Notes: generated from the letters alone by a model not told the origin. A DNA stretch of 56,500 bases from an uncultured Kiritimatiellota bacterium (GCA_944389545.1 CALXMT010000014.1:1-56500); one strand, 5' to 3'; positions 34,043 through 43,142 are shown, counted from the first letter of the stretch. Program-made: numbers and translations.

Positions 34043-35641
34043 ATGGATTTTGACTTTCTTTTCAGAGGTGCGACGGTCTTTGACGGGACCGGCGCGAAGG
34101 CGTTTCAAGCGGATGTGGGCGTGCGCGGGGAGACCATCGCGGCAATCGGCGACCTCTCGGCCGCGGAGGCGCGGGAGTCGCGCGACGCGCAGGGGCTCTG
34201 GCTGATGCCGGGACTGATTGACGCGCATACGCACTCGGACGCTTTTTTGTTGTTGGAGCCGATGTGCCCAAGCAAGTTGGCGCAGGGCGTGACGACGGAG
34301 ATCGGCGGGCAGTGCGGCGGCAGCGCGGCGCCACGGTTGAACGTGGCGCGCTTGCCTTCGGACTGGGAGGCGCAGACCTATCCGCCGCGGCCGGGTCATG
34401 AGGGGCCGGGACCGAACTGGGACACGGTGGCGGATTACCGCACGTGCCTGGAGGCGGCGCGGCCGGCCACGAACCTGATTCTCTTCGCGGGGCACAACAC
34501 CATCCGCAAGGGCGTGATGGGCGACGCGCCGCGCGCGGCCACGTCGGACGAGGTGGCGCGGATGGTGCGGGTGCTGGAGCAGGCGCTCGACGAGGGCGCG
34601 TGGGGCATGACCACGGGCCTGATCTACCATCCCGGCGTCCACAGCACGCCCGAGGAGGTGTTGGCCTTGGCCGCGGCGTGCGCCCGGCGCGGCGGAATGT
34701 ACGCCACGCATATGCGCAGCGAGAGCGACCGTCTGCTGGAGGCCATCGACGAGGTGTTGGGGCTTGTCCGCGCCACGGGCATCCACGCGCAGATTTCCCA
34801 CCTGAAGACCACGGGTCGGGCCAACTGGCCGAAAGTCGATGCCGCCATCGCCAAGATTGAGGCCGCGCGCGAGGAGGGGCTTTGGCTCCATTCCGACCGC
34901 TATCCCTATCTCTCCTCCGGGACCGATCTGGATATCATCTTGCCCGACTGGGCGTCGGCGGGCGGCAACGCGGCCATCCTGTCGCACTTGGACGATCCGG
35001 CGGACGCACGGCGCATCGCGCGGGAACTGGACGAGTCCGGACGCGACCCGGTGACAGTGATGATTGGCGGGGCGTGGACGCCCGAGACGCAAGCGTTCTC
35101 GGGCAAGACGTTGGCCGACGCGATGGAGACGTGGGAGTGTTCCTTCGGCGAGGCCGTGGTGCGCATCCTGCAGGCCGACCGGAGCCGCACGGGGGCCTTC
35201 TTCTTCGGGATGTGCGAGGAGAACATGCTCAAGATCTTGGCGCGGCCGTGGGTGATGCCCGGCTCGGACGCGTCGTTGCGCGCGCCGTGGGGGCCTTTGG
35301 GACGCGATTGGCCGCACCCGCGGGCCTACGGCACGCACCCGCGCTTCTTCCGGACGCTCACGGAGCGTCTGGGCGTGTCGCCGGAGGCGGCCATCCACCG
35401 CATGACGGGCTTGCCCGCGCAGGCCTTCGGGATTCCGCGGCGCGGGGTGGTGAAGGAAGGCACCTTCGCCGATCTGACGCTGATTGACCCCGCGGCCTGG
35501 CGCGACACGGCGGACTATGCCCACCCGCACCGTTTCGCGACGGGCGTGGACACCGTGTTGGTCAACGGCTCGCCGGTCTTCATGGGCGGGCAGCTGAACC
35601 CCTCCGCGCCGCGTCGCGGACGGCTCTTGGAGCGTGCGTGA
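34043..35641 (+). CDS. D-aminoacylase (N-acyl-D-amino-acid deacylase) family amidohydrolase
   Basis: A 532-aa zinc amidohydrolase. The AHTH motif is at 61-64, TTEIGGQCGGS carries the Cys ligand (Cys91) typical of D-aminoacylases, ISHLKTTGR carries the conserved lysine region, and YPYLSSGTDLD, PGSDAS and the final IPRRGVVKEGTFADLTLID are all family blocks. It would release D-amino acids from N-acyl conjugates, for example from peptidoglycan-derived compounds; the true substrate is unknown. There is no ribosome site, and the -10 box lies 7 nt from the ATG. The HydE-like gene follows directly. Confidence 0.88.
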   Translation: MDFDFLFRGATVFDGTGAKAFQADVGVRGETIAAIGDLSAAEARESRDAQGLWLMPGLIDAHTHSDAFLLLEPMCPSKLAQGVTTEIGGQCGGSAAPRLNVARLPSDWEAQTYPPRPGHEGPGPNWDTVADYRTCLEAARPATNLILFAGHNTIRKGVMGDAPRAATSDEVARMVRVLEQALDEGAWGMTTGLIYHPGVHSTPEEVLALAAACARRGGMYATHMRSESDRLLEAIDEVLGLVRATGIHAQISHLKTTGRANWPKVDAAIAKIEAAREEGLWLHSDRYPYLSSGTDLDIILPDWASAGGNAAILSHLDDPADARRIARELDESGRDPVTVMIGGAWTPETQAFSGKTLADAMETWECSFGEAVVRILQADRSRTGAFFFGMCEENMLKILARPWVMPGSDASLRAPWGPLGRDWPHPRAYGTHPRFFRTLTERLGVSPEAAIHRMTGLPAQAFGIPRRGVVKEGTFADLTLIDPAAWRDTADYAHPHRFATGVDTVLVNGSPVFMGGQLNPSAPRRGRLLERA

Positions 35642-35652
35642 GAGGCGCGGAG

Positions 35653-36648
35653 ATGGACAAGCGGGAGATTTTGGAGGCCCTGACGGCGCCGGACGGTGAG
35701 GCGCTCTTTGCCAAAGCCCGGGTCGTTCGCGAGAAAACAAAGGGCAACGGCGTCTTCTTCCGCGGATTGGTCGAGCTCTCCAGCGTGTGCGACCGCGATT
35801 GCCTCTATTGCGGCATGCGGCACTCCAACGTGGGGGCGCACCGTTACGCCATGCGCGACGACGAGATTGTGGCGTGCGCGGCGTTGGCGCGGGAGTTGGG
35901 CTTCGGCACGGTGGTGTTGCAGGCCGGCGAGTGCCCCGCGCTCTGGACACGCGAACGCGTGGCGGGGTTGGTGCGGCGCGTCAAGGCCGAGACGGGGCAG
36001 CACGTGACGCTCTCGCTGGGGGAACGCGCCGAGGCCGACACCGCGGCGTGGCGCGAGGCCGGGGCCGACCGCTATCTGTTGCGCTTTGAGACCACCGACC
36101 GCGACCTCTTCGCGCGCATCCATCCCGGCGCCCCGCGCGACGGCGAGCATCCGCGACTGGCGCAGTTGCGGCGCATGAAGGCGCAGGGTTACGAAATCGG
36201 CGGCGGGATGATGCTGGGTTTGCCCGGGCAGACGCTGGAATCCGTGGCGGACGATTTGCTTATGCTCCGCGAGCTGGCCGTGGACATGGTGGGGTTGGGG
36301 CCCTATCTGGCCCATCCGGACACGCCCTTGGGGCGCGACCAGACGCCGAGCGAGGTGCCCGTGAGCGTGGACTTCACCTGTCGGTGTTACGCCCTGGCGC
36401 GTCTGCTCCTACCGCGGGCCAATATCCCCTCCACCACCGCACTCTCGACCCTCGACCCCGAGCAGGGACGCCTCCGAGGACTCGCCTCCGGCGCGAACGT
36501 CTTCATGCCCAACCTCACGCCGGCGGCTTACCGCGCGGACTACCAAATCTACCCCGACAAAATCTGCGTCGTCGCCCCCCAAGCCGACTCCCTCGACGCC
36601 CTCCACGCCGACCTCGCCACCCTCGGCCTCCGCCAGGTTGAAGGCTAG
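35653..36648 (+). CDS. hydE: HydE-like radical SAM protein
   Basis: A 331-aa radical SAM enzyme of the biotin synthase/HydE group. The 4Fe-4S motif is Cys46-x3-Cys50-x2-Cys53 (VCDRDCLYCG), followed by LQAGE, LSLGE, LLRFETTDR and GGGMMLGLPGQT. HydE makes part of the [FeFe]-hydrogenase H-cluster, but no hydF, hydG or hydrogenase gene is visible here, so a HydE relative with another role is possible. A GTG at 35638 overlapping the upstream stop (GTGA) is an alternative start; the ATG at 35653 has AGAGG 7 nt upstream. A hairpin starts at the last base of the stop codon. Confidence 0.8.
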   Translation: MDKREILEALTAPDGEALFAKARVVREKTKGNGVFFRGLVELSSVCDRDCLYCGMRHSNVGAHRYAMRDDEIVACAALARELGFGTVVLQAGECPALWTRERVAGLVRRVKAETGQHVTLSLGERAEADTAAWREAGADRYLLRFETTDRDLFARIHPGAPRDGEHPRLAQLRRMKAQGYEIGGGMMLGLPGQTLESVADDLLMLRELAVDMVGLGPYLAHPDTPLGRDQTPSEVPVSVDFTCRCYALARLLLPRANIPSTTALSTLDPEQGRLRGLASGANVFMPNLTPAAYRADYQIYPDKICVVAPQADSLDALHADLATLGLRQVEG

Positions 36649-36891
36649 GGGTGGCTAGCGCCACCCCGGAGAACGGAGAACAGAGCGTGCAGGCCCGGAG
36701 GGCCAAACCTTCCACGGCCACGGAGAACAGAGCGCGCGACAAGCGCGCGACGGGTGAAGCCGTAGCCAAACTTCCAAGCCTCCAAACTTCCATTTAGTAC
36801 TTCACCGTTCGGCCCTTTGGGCCTCACTCCCTATCCCCACCCCTTGCGTTTCTGTGACTTCCTGTAACCCCAAAATTTGGTATCTCCCCTC
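36648..36891. repeat. Repeat tract after hydE-like gene
   Basis: Hairpin GGGGTGGC-TAGC-GCCACCCC (36648-36667), where other copies have GGGGCGGC/GCCGCCCC. Then the GTGCAGG module (GGCCC-GGA-GGGCC, 36692-36704), a GCGCGCGACAAGCGCGC variant, CCAAACTTCCAAGCC and the TTCACCGTTCGGC module (GGCCC-TTT-GGGCC, 36811-36823). Confidence 0.8.
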
Positions 36892-36921
36892 TTGGCTGTA
36901 TTATCGCATTTTTGCTATAAT
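36892..36921 (+). promoter_or_regulatory. Promoter of higBA
   Basis: TTGGCT (36892-36897), an 18-bp spacer and TATAAT (36916-36921). The -10 ends 6 nt before the toxin ATG, so the mRNA should be leaderless. Confidence 0.65.
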
Positions 36922-36927
36922 GCAGGC

Positions 36928-37248
36928 ATGAAGAAGCGGATTAGGTTGAGTAGTCAAGCGGAGGATTTTATCTGCAGTCTGCCAACGACGGCGATAGAAA
37001 AGCTGACCTCCTCCCTCGAGCGATTGAGCCAAGATGGGCGCCTCCCCGCGCCTTACGCTGAAAAAGTCGAGGGACGAGACAATCTCTTCGAGATCCGCGT
37101 GAAGGACGGCGAGCAAATCCGCGTCTTTTATGCCTATGCCAAAGGCGATGATGTCTGGTTGTTGTCAGGCTTCATCAAGAAGACGCAGAAGACCCCGCCC
37201 GCCGAGATACGAAAGGCTTTAAGGATCAGAAAGGAGTTGGGATTATGA
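36928..37248 (+). CDS. higB: RelE/HigB-type toxin
   Basis: A 106-aa protein of the RelE superfamily (HigB/phage Gp49-like): compact basic fold, with AEKVEGRDNLFEIRVKDGEQIRVFYAYAKGDDVWLLSGFIKKTQKTP carrying the typical Leu-Phe-Glu-Ile-Arg core strand and the Lys/Arg residues used by these ribosome-dependent mRNases. Toxin before antitoxin is the HigBA order. Its stop overlaps the antitoxin start (ATGA). The -10 box 6 nt upstream predicts a leaderless, probably weakly translated toxin message. An upstream TTG start is unlikely. Confidence 0.88.
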   Translation: MKKRIRLSSQAEDFICSLPTTAIEKLTSSLERLSQDGRLPAPYAEKVEGRDNLFEIRVKDGEQIRVFYAYAKGDDVWLLSGFIKKTQKTPPAEIRKALRIRKELGL

Positions 37249-37559
37249 AGACGAAAAAGAGCTATGAGGAGCTGAGCAAGGAAGGCGAGGCCCGTTGGGA
37301 GAAAATGAAGGCCTTTGCCAAGGCGCAGCCGGACTATGAGGCCATTGCCGCGGAGGTCAACGCTGGCATTGACGCCGCGTTCGCCATGGAGCGTGCGCGC
37401 AAAGAGGCCGGTCTGACTCAGGCGCAGGTGGCCGAGCGGATGGGCACCACCCAATCCAGTGTCGCGCGTATGCTCAAGGGGCGCCTGACCCTGGCCTCCT
37501 TTGCCCGTTATCTCGCCGCGTGCGGGAAGCGGGCCGAGATCACCATCCACCAACTGTGA
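37245..37559 (+). CDS. higA: HigA-type antitoxin (XRE family)
   Basis: A 104-aa protein with a helical N-terminal half and a helix-turn-helix at about 56-82 (GLTQAQVAERMGTTQSSVARMLKG), followed by a short C-terminal strand (RAEITIHQL). It neutralises the HigB partner and probably represses the shared promoter. It overlaps the toxin by 4 nt. AAGGAG in the toxin 3' end (AGAAAGGAGTTGGG) is a good ribosome site, so the antitoxin should be translated more strongly than the leaderless toxin. Confidence 0.88.
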   Translation: MKTKKSYEELSKEGEARWEKMKAFAKAQPDYEAIAAEVNAGIDAAFAMERARKEAGLTQAQVAERMGTTQSSVARMLKGRLTLASFARYLAACGKRAEITIHQL

Positions 37560-37580
37560 GGCTTGACGGCCCGGAACTGA

Positions 37581-38696
37581 TTACAGGAGAAGGGTGAGGG
37601 CGGAGAGGGCGGCGAGGAAGATGAGGTTGAGGAGGGTGAAGAGGGCGAGGTAGCGCCAGGGGCGGGCGTCGGGTTCGCGGAGGTAGAGGCCCAGGGAGAT
37701 GAGGCTGGCGAGGGAGGCGATGGGCGTGCCGAAACCGCCGATGTCCGCGCCCCAGAGCAGTCCGCACCAGTCATCGGTGAAGGGTGCGAGGAGGACGGCG
37801 GCGGGGACGTTGGAGAGGAATTGCGAGGCCAGGGTCGCAGTGGCTTGGGTGTGGTTTTCGAGGAGTTGTTCGAGGAGGGTACTGACGGCGGGGATGCGGC
37901 CCAGGTTGTTGGAGAAGACGAAGAAGCCGACGAAGGTGAGGAGCAGACCGTAGTCCACGCCGCGCAGGGCGGCGCGGTAGAAGAGCAACGCGAAGGCCGC
38001 GACCAGGCCGAAGAGCCAGGCGTGGGGGAAGAGGCGGAAAACGGTCAGCAGGCAGAGCACGAGGAGTCCGCCGCAGAGGAAGACTTTGCGGGGATGGGTC
38101 AGCGTGCGGTGGTGCTCGAAGCGGAAGTCGATGGGTTCATCGCGCAGGATGTGGGTGAGGGCGAAGAGGAGGAGCGCGCCGCCGAAGGCCACCGGCAGGG
38201 TGGCGGCAAAGAAGTCCTTGGCGGGGATGGCGTAGGTGGTGTAGAGGAAGAGGTTTTGCGGGTTGCCGATGGGGGTGGCGATGGAGCCGAGGTTGGCCGC
38301 GACGGTCTGCAGGGCGATGAGGCCGGGGAGGCGGCGTCGGAGTTTGAGACGGTCGAGCGCGTAGACGGCGAAGGGGACGAGGGCGATGAGGGCGACGTCG
38401 TTGGTGGCCACCATCGAGACGAAGAAGGTGAGTTGCACCAGGGTGTGCGCGAGGGCGCGGAAGCTCTTGCGACCGGCCAGGAGCGACTGCGCTAGGACTC
38501 GGAAGAGGGCGCACCCGCGGAAGCCCGCGACCACGAACATCAGGCAGAAGAGCAGGTTGAGCGTGCGCAGGTCGATGGCCTGCCACCAGGCGCCGGGGTC
38601 GGCGACAAAGAGGAACGAGACCGCCGCGGCCAGGAGCGAGACGGCGGTGACGGCGTTGGCGCGCAGGAAACGGAGCGCGGCGGCGATCATGGGCAT
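37581..38696 (-). CDS. SLC13/ArsB-type anion permease
   Basis: A 371-aa protein with about 10 membrane segments, of the ion-transporter superfamily that includes SLC13, CitM, ArsB and NhaD. The paired re-entrant motifs are VATNDVALIALVPF and NLGSIATPIGNPQNLFLY in the first half and QFLSNVPAAVLLAPF and GADIGGFGTPIASLASLISL in the second. The substrate (organic anion, arsenite or Na+/H+ exchange) cannot be assigned. It overlaps the MATE gene by 10 nt, last in a five-gene minus-strand operon, and ends 22 nt from the convergent higA stop. Confidence 0.82.
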   Translation of the reverse strand: MPMIAAALRFLRANAVTAVSLLAAAVSFLFVADPGAWWQAIDLRTLNLLFCLMFVVAGFRGCALFRVLAQSLLAGRKSFRALAHTLVQLTFFVSMVATNDVALIALVPFAVYALDRLKLRRRLPGLIALQTVAANLGSIATPIGNPQNLFLYTTYAIPAKDFFAATLPVAFGGALLLFALTHILRDEPIDFRFEHHRTLTHPRKVFLCGGLLVLCLLTVFRLFPHAWLFGLVAAFALLFYRAALRGVDYGLLLTFVGFFVFSNNLGRIPAVSTLLEQLLENHTQATATLASQFLSNVPAAVLLAPFTDDWCGLLWGADIGGFGTPIASLASLISLGLYLREPDARPWRYLALFTLLNLIFLAALSALTLLL

Positions 38697-40039
38697 GGTT
38701 CGGCCTCCCGTTCATGCGGCCAGCGGAAGGAATAGGCCCAGTAGGCCACGATCAAGAGGACCGCCGCGCCGACCCACGCCGCCGGGTCGCCCCAGTAGAC
38801 GGCGTTCACGCCGAGCACGTGGAGCAATCCGAGCGCGACGCCCATGCGCATGACCATCTCGACGAAGCCCGCGAGCATGGGCAGGAGCGAGCGGCCGATG
38901 CCCTGCAGGGTGTTGCGGAAGATGAAGATGAGGCCGAGGGGCACGAAGAAGGGCGCCGTCACCCACAGCATGTGGCGGCCCACGGTCAGCACCTCGGGGG
39001 TGCGCTCGCGCAGGAAGGCCGCGACGAAGAGGTCGCCGAAGAGCAACGCCAGCGCCGTCATCGCGATGCTGCTCACCACGGTGATGAGCACCGAGGCCCG
39101 CACCCCGGCGCGGATACGGCCCAGTTGGCCGGCGCCGTAGTTCTGCGCGGAGTAGGTCGCCATGGCCTGGCCGAGCGCCACGGGGAGCTGACAGGCGACG
39201 TTTTCGACGTTGCGGGCGGCGGTCATGCCGGCCATCTGCGCCACGCCGAAGGTGTTGATCGCGGCCTGGAGCACCATCGCGCCCAGTCCCGTGACGGAGA
39301 ATTGCAAGCCCATCGGCACGGCGATCCAGAGCTGCCGCAGGGCCATCCGCGGATGCGGACGCCAATCGTTCAGACGCAGACGGAGCTCCGGCAGACGGCG
39401 CGTGACCAACAGCAGGCAGGTAAGGGCCGAGGCGAAGATGGCGGTGTTGGTGGCCCAGGCCGCGCCGCCCACGCCCATGTCGAAGACCGTGATGAAGAGG
39501 ATGTCGAGCACCACGTTGAGGAGCGAGGCGCCGGCGAGGAAGAAGAGCGGCGTGCGGCTGTCGCCCAGGGCTCGCAGGGTGGCGCTCTGGAAGTTGAAGA
39601 AGACCATCAAGGGCGTGCCCAGGAAGCTGATCGCGAGGTAGTCATGCGCCAGGGCGAAGACGTCCGCCGGCGTGTTGAGCATCCGCAGGATGGGGTCCAC
39701 GCACAGCCAGCAGGCCAACGTCACGAGGCCCGCGATAATCGCGCTCACCCACACGCCCGTGCCGACCGACTGCCGCACGCCGCGCGGGTCGCCCGCGCCG
39801 AAGCGTTGCGCGGTGACCACGGCCACGCCCGCGGTGATGCCGAAGACGAAGCCCAAGACCACGAAAATCGTCGAACCCACCGCACCCACGGCGGCCAAGG
39901 CACGCTCGCCCAACAGCTGCCCCACGATGACCATGTCGGCCAGCGCATAGGCCATCTGGATGACGTTGCCCACCAGCAGGGGCCATGAGAAGGCCACCAG
40001 CAGCCGGAGGGGCTTGCCGCGGGTCATGTCGGTGGTCAT
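38687..40039 (-). CDS. MATE family efflux transporter
   Basis: A 450-aa, 12-segment multidrug/toxin extrusion transporter driven by H+ or Na+. FSWPLLVGNVIQMAYALADMVIVGQLLG, GFVFGITAGVAVVTAQRFGAGD and, in the second half, LGQAMATYSAQNYGAGQ are the symmetric family motifs. The ATG at 40039, one base after the tsaB stop, is preferred over an in-frame start inside tsaB. The substrate is unknown. Confidence 0.92.
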   Translation of the reverse strand: MTTDMTRGKPLRLLVAFSWPLLVGNVIQMAYALADMVIVGQLLGERALAAVGAVGSTIFVVLGFVFGITAGVAVVTAQRFGAGDPRGVRQSVGTGVWVSAIIAGLVTLACWLCVDPILRMLNTPADVFALAHDYLAISFLGTPLMVFFNFQSATLRALGDSRTPLFFLAGASLLNVVLDILFITVFDMGVGGAAWATNTAIFASALTCLLLVTRRLPELRLRLNDWRPHPRMALRQLWIAVPMGLQFSVTGLGAMVLQAAINTFGVAQMAGMTAARNVENVACQLPVALGQAMATYSAQNYGAGQLGRIRAGVRASVLITVVSSIAMTALALLFGDLFVAAFLRERTPEVLTVGRHMLWVTAPFFVPLGLIFIFRNTLQGIGRSLLPMLAGFVEMVMRMGVALGLLHVLGVNAVYWGDPAAWVGAAVLLIVAYWAYSFRWPHEREAEPCP

Positions 40040-40040
40040 G

Positions 40041-40616
40041 TCACTCGGCGGGGGCGGCCCCAACGGCGGGGTGGAGATAGAAGGGCGCGGGATCCTCGGA
40101 GAGCGCGCCGGTCAGACGGCGGAGCGCCTCGGGCAGGAGGTCGGCGGTGAGGGTGACGGGACGTAGGCCAAACTCGGCGAGGCGCTCGGCGTCGGGACTG
40201 ACCATGTCCGCCGCGGGCGTGAAGCGGTCGCGTGCCAGGATGTGGAAGTCGCCCTGTTGGACGATGGCGTCCGGCCCGACGGCGAAGCGCGCGGCCCAGA
40301 GCGTGTTGCGGCGGGCGTCACCCACCACGGTCACCTCGGGCAGACCGGAGGCCAGGGCGCAGAGCGCCGCGGAGGGGAAGCCTTTGGGGCGCAGGCCCAA
40401 CGCCAGCCCCATGCCTTGCAGACAGGCGATGGAGGAGCGGACGCCGGCGAAAGAGCCCGGACCCAGCCCCACGGCTAACAGGTCGGGGCGGCGCCCGGCA
40501 AGCAACTCGCGCAGACGGTCGCACCAGGTCGGGTCGCGGCCGGGAAGCTCCAGCGTCTCGTCGCCGAAGGCGATGAGCGTGCGTGCGGAAGAACGGTCAA
40601 GGACAAGCGCAGACAT
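40041..40616 (-). CDS. tsaB: tRNA N6-threonylcarbamoyladenosine protein TsaB
   Basis: A 191-aa ASKHA-fold protein that scaffolds TsaD/TsaE in t6A37 formation of ANN-decoding tRNAs. It shows the TsaB motif VGLGPGSFAGVRSSIACLQGMGLAL and a following VVGDARRNTLWAARF (usually DARmgevY). It is slightly shorter than E. coli TsaB and has a divergent N-terminus (MSALVLDRSSARTLIAF). The ATG overlaps the epimerase stop by one base (TGATG). No tsaD, tsaC or tsaE is in the window. Confidence 0.88.
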   Translation of the reverse strand: MSALVLDRSSARTLIAFGDETLELPGRDPTWCDRLRELLAGRRPDLLAVGLGPGSFAGVRSSIACLQGMGLALGLRPKGFPSAALCALASGLPEVTVVGDARRNTLWAARFAVGPDAIVQQGDFHILARDRFTPAADMVSPDAERLAEFGLRPVTLTADLLPEALRRLTGALSEDPAPFYLHPAVGAAPAE

Positions 40617-41692
40617 CAGAAACACCGCTTGATAAGGGAGAGAATGCCCTGCTTCCACGGCACGCGGTGGGTCTTGCCGCTTTGGCCCTGGAAACGCGGG
40701 AGGTTGGCGACGTACCACGCGTAGTTGCGCAGGAGCGCGTCGCGGTTGGAAAAGCGCGGGGTCCAGCCCAGACGGTCCCGGATTTTGGAGACGTCCACAA
40801 AGCTGTCGCAGGGGGCCGTCTCATAGACCCAACGGTAGAGCGGGGAGAGGTGGAGCGCCTCGAGCACGCGCAGGGTGGGGATGACCAGCCAGGCCGGCGT
40901 GCCGCGCACGCGCTTGCCGTGGCCGGCGGCGTCGAGCACGGACTGCCAATCCTCGCGCATGGTGGCGAAGCGGTCGGCCCCCACGTTGTAGGTGTCGCGC
41001 ACGGCGGACTCGTCGGGGTGGGTCAGGCAGAGGCCGATGGCATCGCACAGGTCCTCCACGTCGAGCAACTGGTAGCGGTTGCGCCCGGAGCCAATCATCG
41101 GGAAACCGTGACCCGTGTAGGCCCAGTCGTACAGCAACGCGAAGACACCCAGGCGCTCCGGCCCCACGAAGCTCTTCGGCCGCAGAATCGAGACCGCGAA
41201 GCCGGGCGCGTCCAGTTCGCGCGCGATGCCTTCGGCCACAATCTTGCTCTCGCCGTAGGGGCCGACGCCAATCAGTCTGTCGCCCTCCCGCACGGGGTGG
41301 TGGTCCGGGATGCCATAGACGGCGGTGGAGGAGATATAGACGAAGCGCACGACGCCGGCGGCCTTGGCCTCCTCGGCCACGATGCGCGCTCCGTCCACGT
41401 CCGTCGAGCGGATTTCTTCCTCCGAGCAGAGCGGGAGCGCCGCCGCGCAGTGCACCACCGAGCGGCACCCCGCCATCAGCTCGCGCACGGCCTCGCGGTC
41501 GCGCACATCGCCGAGCACCGTCCGCACGCGCGGGTCGCTCTTCTCGGGATAGTCAAAGGCCACCAAGTCCAACGACCGCACGTCCTCGGCGCCATGCGCC
41601 AAGAACCAACGGATGAGGTTGATGCCCAAAAAACCACTGCCGCCCGTGACAAGCACGGGCGCAGGGAGGCTTTCTTGGACGGTCGTCGCCAT
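40616..41692 (-). CDS. NAD-dependent epimerase/dehydratase (extended SDR)
   Basis: A 358-aa extended short-chain dehydrogenase. TGGSGFLG (16-23) binds NAD(P), and the catalytic set is Ser121/Ser122, Tyr146 and Lys150 (ISSTAVYG, GPYGESK). The rest resembles nucleotide-sugar epimerases and 3-beta-hydroxysteroid-like dehydratases, without a specific signature. It sits 3 nt after gltA. The substrate is unknown. Confidence 0.85.
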   Translation of the reverse strand: MATTVQESLPAPVLVTGGSGFLGINLIRWFLAHGAEDVRSLDLVAFDYPEKSDPRVRTVLGDVRDREAVRELMAGCRSVVHCAAALPLCSEEEIRSTDVDGARIVAEEAKAAGVVRFVYISSTAVYGIPDHHPVREGDRLIGVGPYGESKIVAEGIARELDAPGFAVSILRPKSFVGPERLGVFALLYDWAYTGHGFPMIGSGRNRYQLLDVEDLCDAIGLCLTHPDESAVRDTYNVGADRFATMREDWQSVLDAAGHGKRVRGTPAWLVIPTLRVLEALHLSPLYRWVYETAPCDSFVDVSKIRDRLGWTPRFSNRDALLRNYAWYVANLPRFQGQSGKTHRVPWKQGILSLIKRCF

Positions 41693-41695
41693 GGC

Positions 41696-43093
41696 TTAGG
41701 CGCGGTCGTGCATCGGCACGTAGGGGAGCAGGGCCTTGCCCACAGCCTTGAAGGCCGGGCGCACAATCGGGCCGCCGTTCACGAGCTCTTCCAGACGGTG
41801 CGCGCACCAGCCGACCACGCGCGAGATGGCGAAGAGCGGCGTGTAGAGGTCCACCGGGATGTTGAGCATGTCGTAGACGAAGCCCGAGTAGAAGTCCACG
41901 TTCGCGCAGAGCTCCTTGGTCTTCTCGCGGCCCTCGTTGAAGATGGCCGGGCCGAGGCGCTCGATGGCCTCGTAGAGGTGGAATTCCTCCATGCGGTCCT
42001 TGCTCTCGGCCAGCTCGCGGGCCTTCTCCTTGAGGAGCAGCGCGCGCGGGTCGGAGATGGTGTAGACCGCGTGCCCCAGGCCGTAGATAAGGCCCGAGCC
42101 GTCGCCGGCCTCCTTGCGCAGGATTTTGCGCAGGTAATCGGCGATTGCGCCCTCGTCCATCCAGTCTGGCAGGGCGTCCTTGATTTCGTCCATCTGGTGC
42201 ATCACGCGCAGGTTCGCGCCGCCGTGACGCGGGCCCTTGAGCGACAGCGTCGCCGCCGCGATGGCGGAGTAGGTGTCCGTCGCGGCCGAGGTCACCACGT
42301 GCGTGGTGAAGGCGGAGTTGTTGCCGCCGCCGTGCTCGGCGTGGAGCACCAGGCAGAGGTCCAACAGCTCGGCCTCAAGCGGCGTGTAGGCCGCGTCCTC
42401 GCGCAGCATCATCAGGAAGTTCTCCGCCGTCGAGCGGCCCGGCACCGGGTTGCGCACGAAGAGCGACTCCCCGTGGTAATAGTGCATCTTCGCCTGATAG
42501 GCATAGGCCGCCATCGCGGAGAAACGCGCCACCAGGTCGATGCTCTGGCGCAACACCGCCGGGATGCTCACCGCGTCGGGCGTCTCGTCATCGCTGTATG
42601 CCGCGAGGACCGAGCGCGCCAGCGAGTTCATGATGTCCCGGCTCGGCTCGCGGATAATCTTCTCAAGCAACAGATAGGGCAACGCACGCTTGGAGTCCAA
42701 GACCGCGTTCCACTCCTCCAGCTCGGACTTGTTCGGCAGCTTCCCGAAGAGCAACAGATAGGCCGTCTCCTCGAAGCCGGGCCGCCCCTCGCTCTGGAAG
42801 CCGTGCACCAATTCCTGCACGTCCATCCCGCGATAGAACTGCTTGCCCGGCACCGGGACCAGCTCGTTTTCGTCCATCACGTAGCCGTGGATCGAGCCGA
42901 CGCGCGTCAACCCCACCAACACGCCCGAGCCATCCTCGTTGCGCAGGCCGCGCTTCACGTTGTAGCGCCGATAGAGCTGCGGGTCGATTTGTGCGCACGC
43001 ACGCGCCATCCCCTCATAACGCGCCAGTCGCTCCTCCGTCAAGAGGGTGTCCGTCCGCGTTTCAGGGGCTTCTTTCTTATTCCGTGTCACCAT
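41696..43093 (-). CDS. gltA: Citrate synthase
   Basis: Condenses oxaloacetate and acetyl-CoA to citrate. A 465-aa protein with catalytic regions HAEHGGGNNSAFTTHV and LKGPRHGGANLRV, GLGHAVYTISDPRA with the third active-site His, and NVDFYSGFVYDMLNIP (Asp and Arg region). The ATG at 43093 follows GGAG by 10 nt; the frame is open upstream but that part lies across the promoter. It is first gene of the gltA-epimerase-tsaB-MATE-SLC13 operon. Confidence 0.94.
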   Translation of the reverse strand: MVTRNKKEAPETRTDTLLTEERLARYEGMARACAQIDPQLYRRYNVKRGLRNEDGSGVLVGLTRVGSIHGYVMDENELVPVPGKQFYRGMDVQELVHGFQSEGRPGFEETAYLLLFGKLPNKSELEEWNAVLDSKRALPYLLLEKIIREPSRDIMNSLARSVLAAYSDDETPDAVSIPAVLRQSIDLVARFSAMAAYAYQAKMHYYHGESLFVRNPVPGRSTAENFLMMLREDAAYTPLEAELLDLCLVLHAEHGGGNNSAFTTHVVTSAATDTYSAIAAATLSLKGPRHGGANLRVMHQMDEIKDALPDWMDEGAIADYLRKILRKEAGDGSGLIYGLGHAVYTISDPRALLLKEKARELAESKDRMEEFHLYEAIERLGPAIFNEGREKTKELCANVDFYSGFVYDMLNIPVDLYTPLFAISRVVGWCAHRLEELVNGGPIVRPAFKAVGKALLPYVPMHDRA

Positions 43094-43142
43094 GCTGCGT
43101 GCTCTCCGTGGTTGGATTGTCAATAAAAGAAAACGGTCGCCA

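Noticed and set aside
35653-36648. Biotin synthase (BioB)
   Set aside because: The Cys motif fits both, but the CDRDCLYCGMR context, GGGMMLGLPGQT and the lack of BioB [2Fe-2S] residues and bio genes favour a HydE-like protein.
40583-43126. Long open frame (847 codons) on the plus strand
   Set aside because: Antisense to the tsaB, epimerase and gltA genes, which have full family motifs; the translation is Val/His/Arg-rich with no domains.
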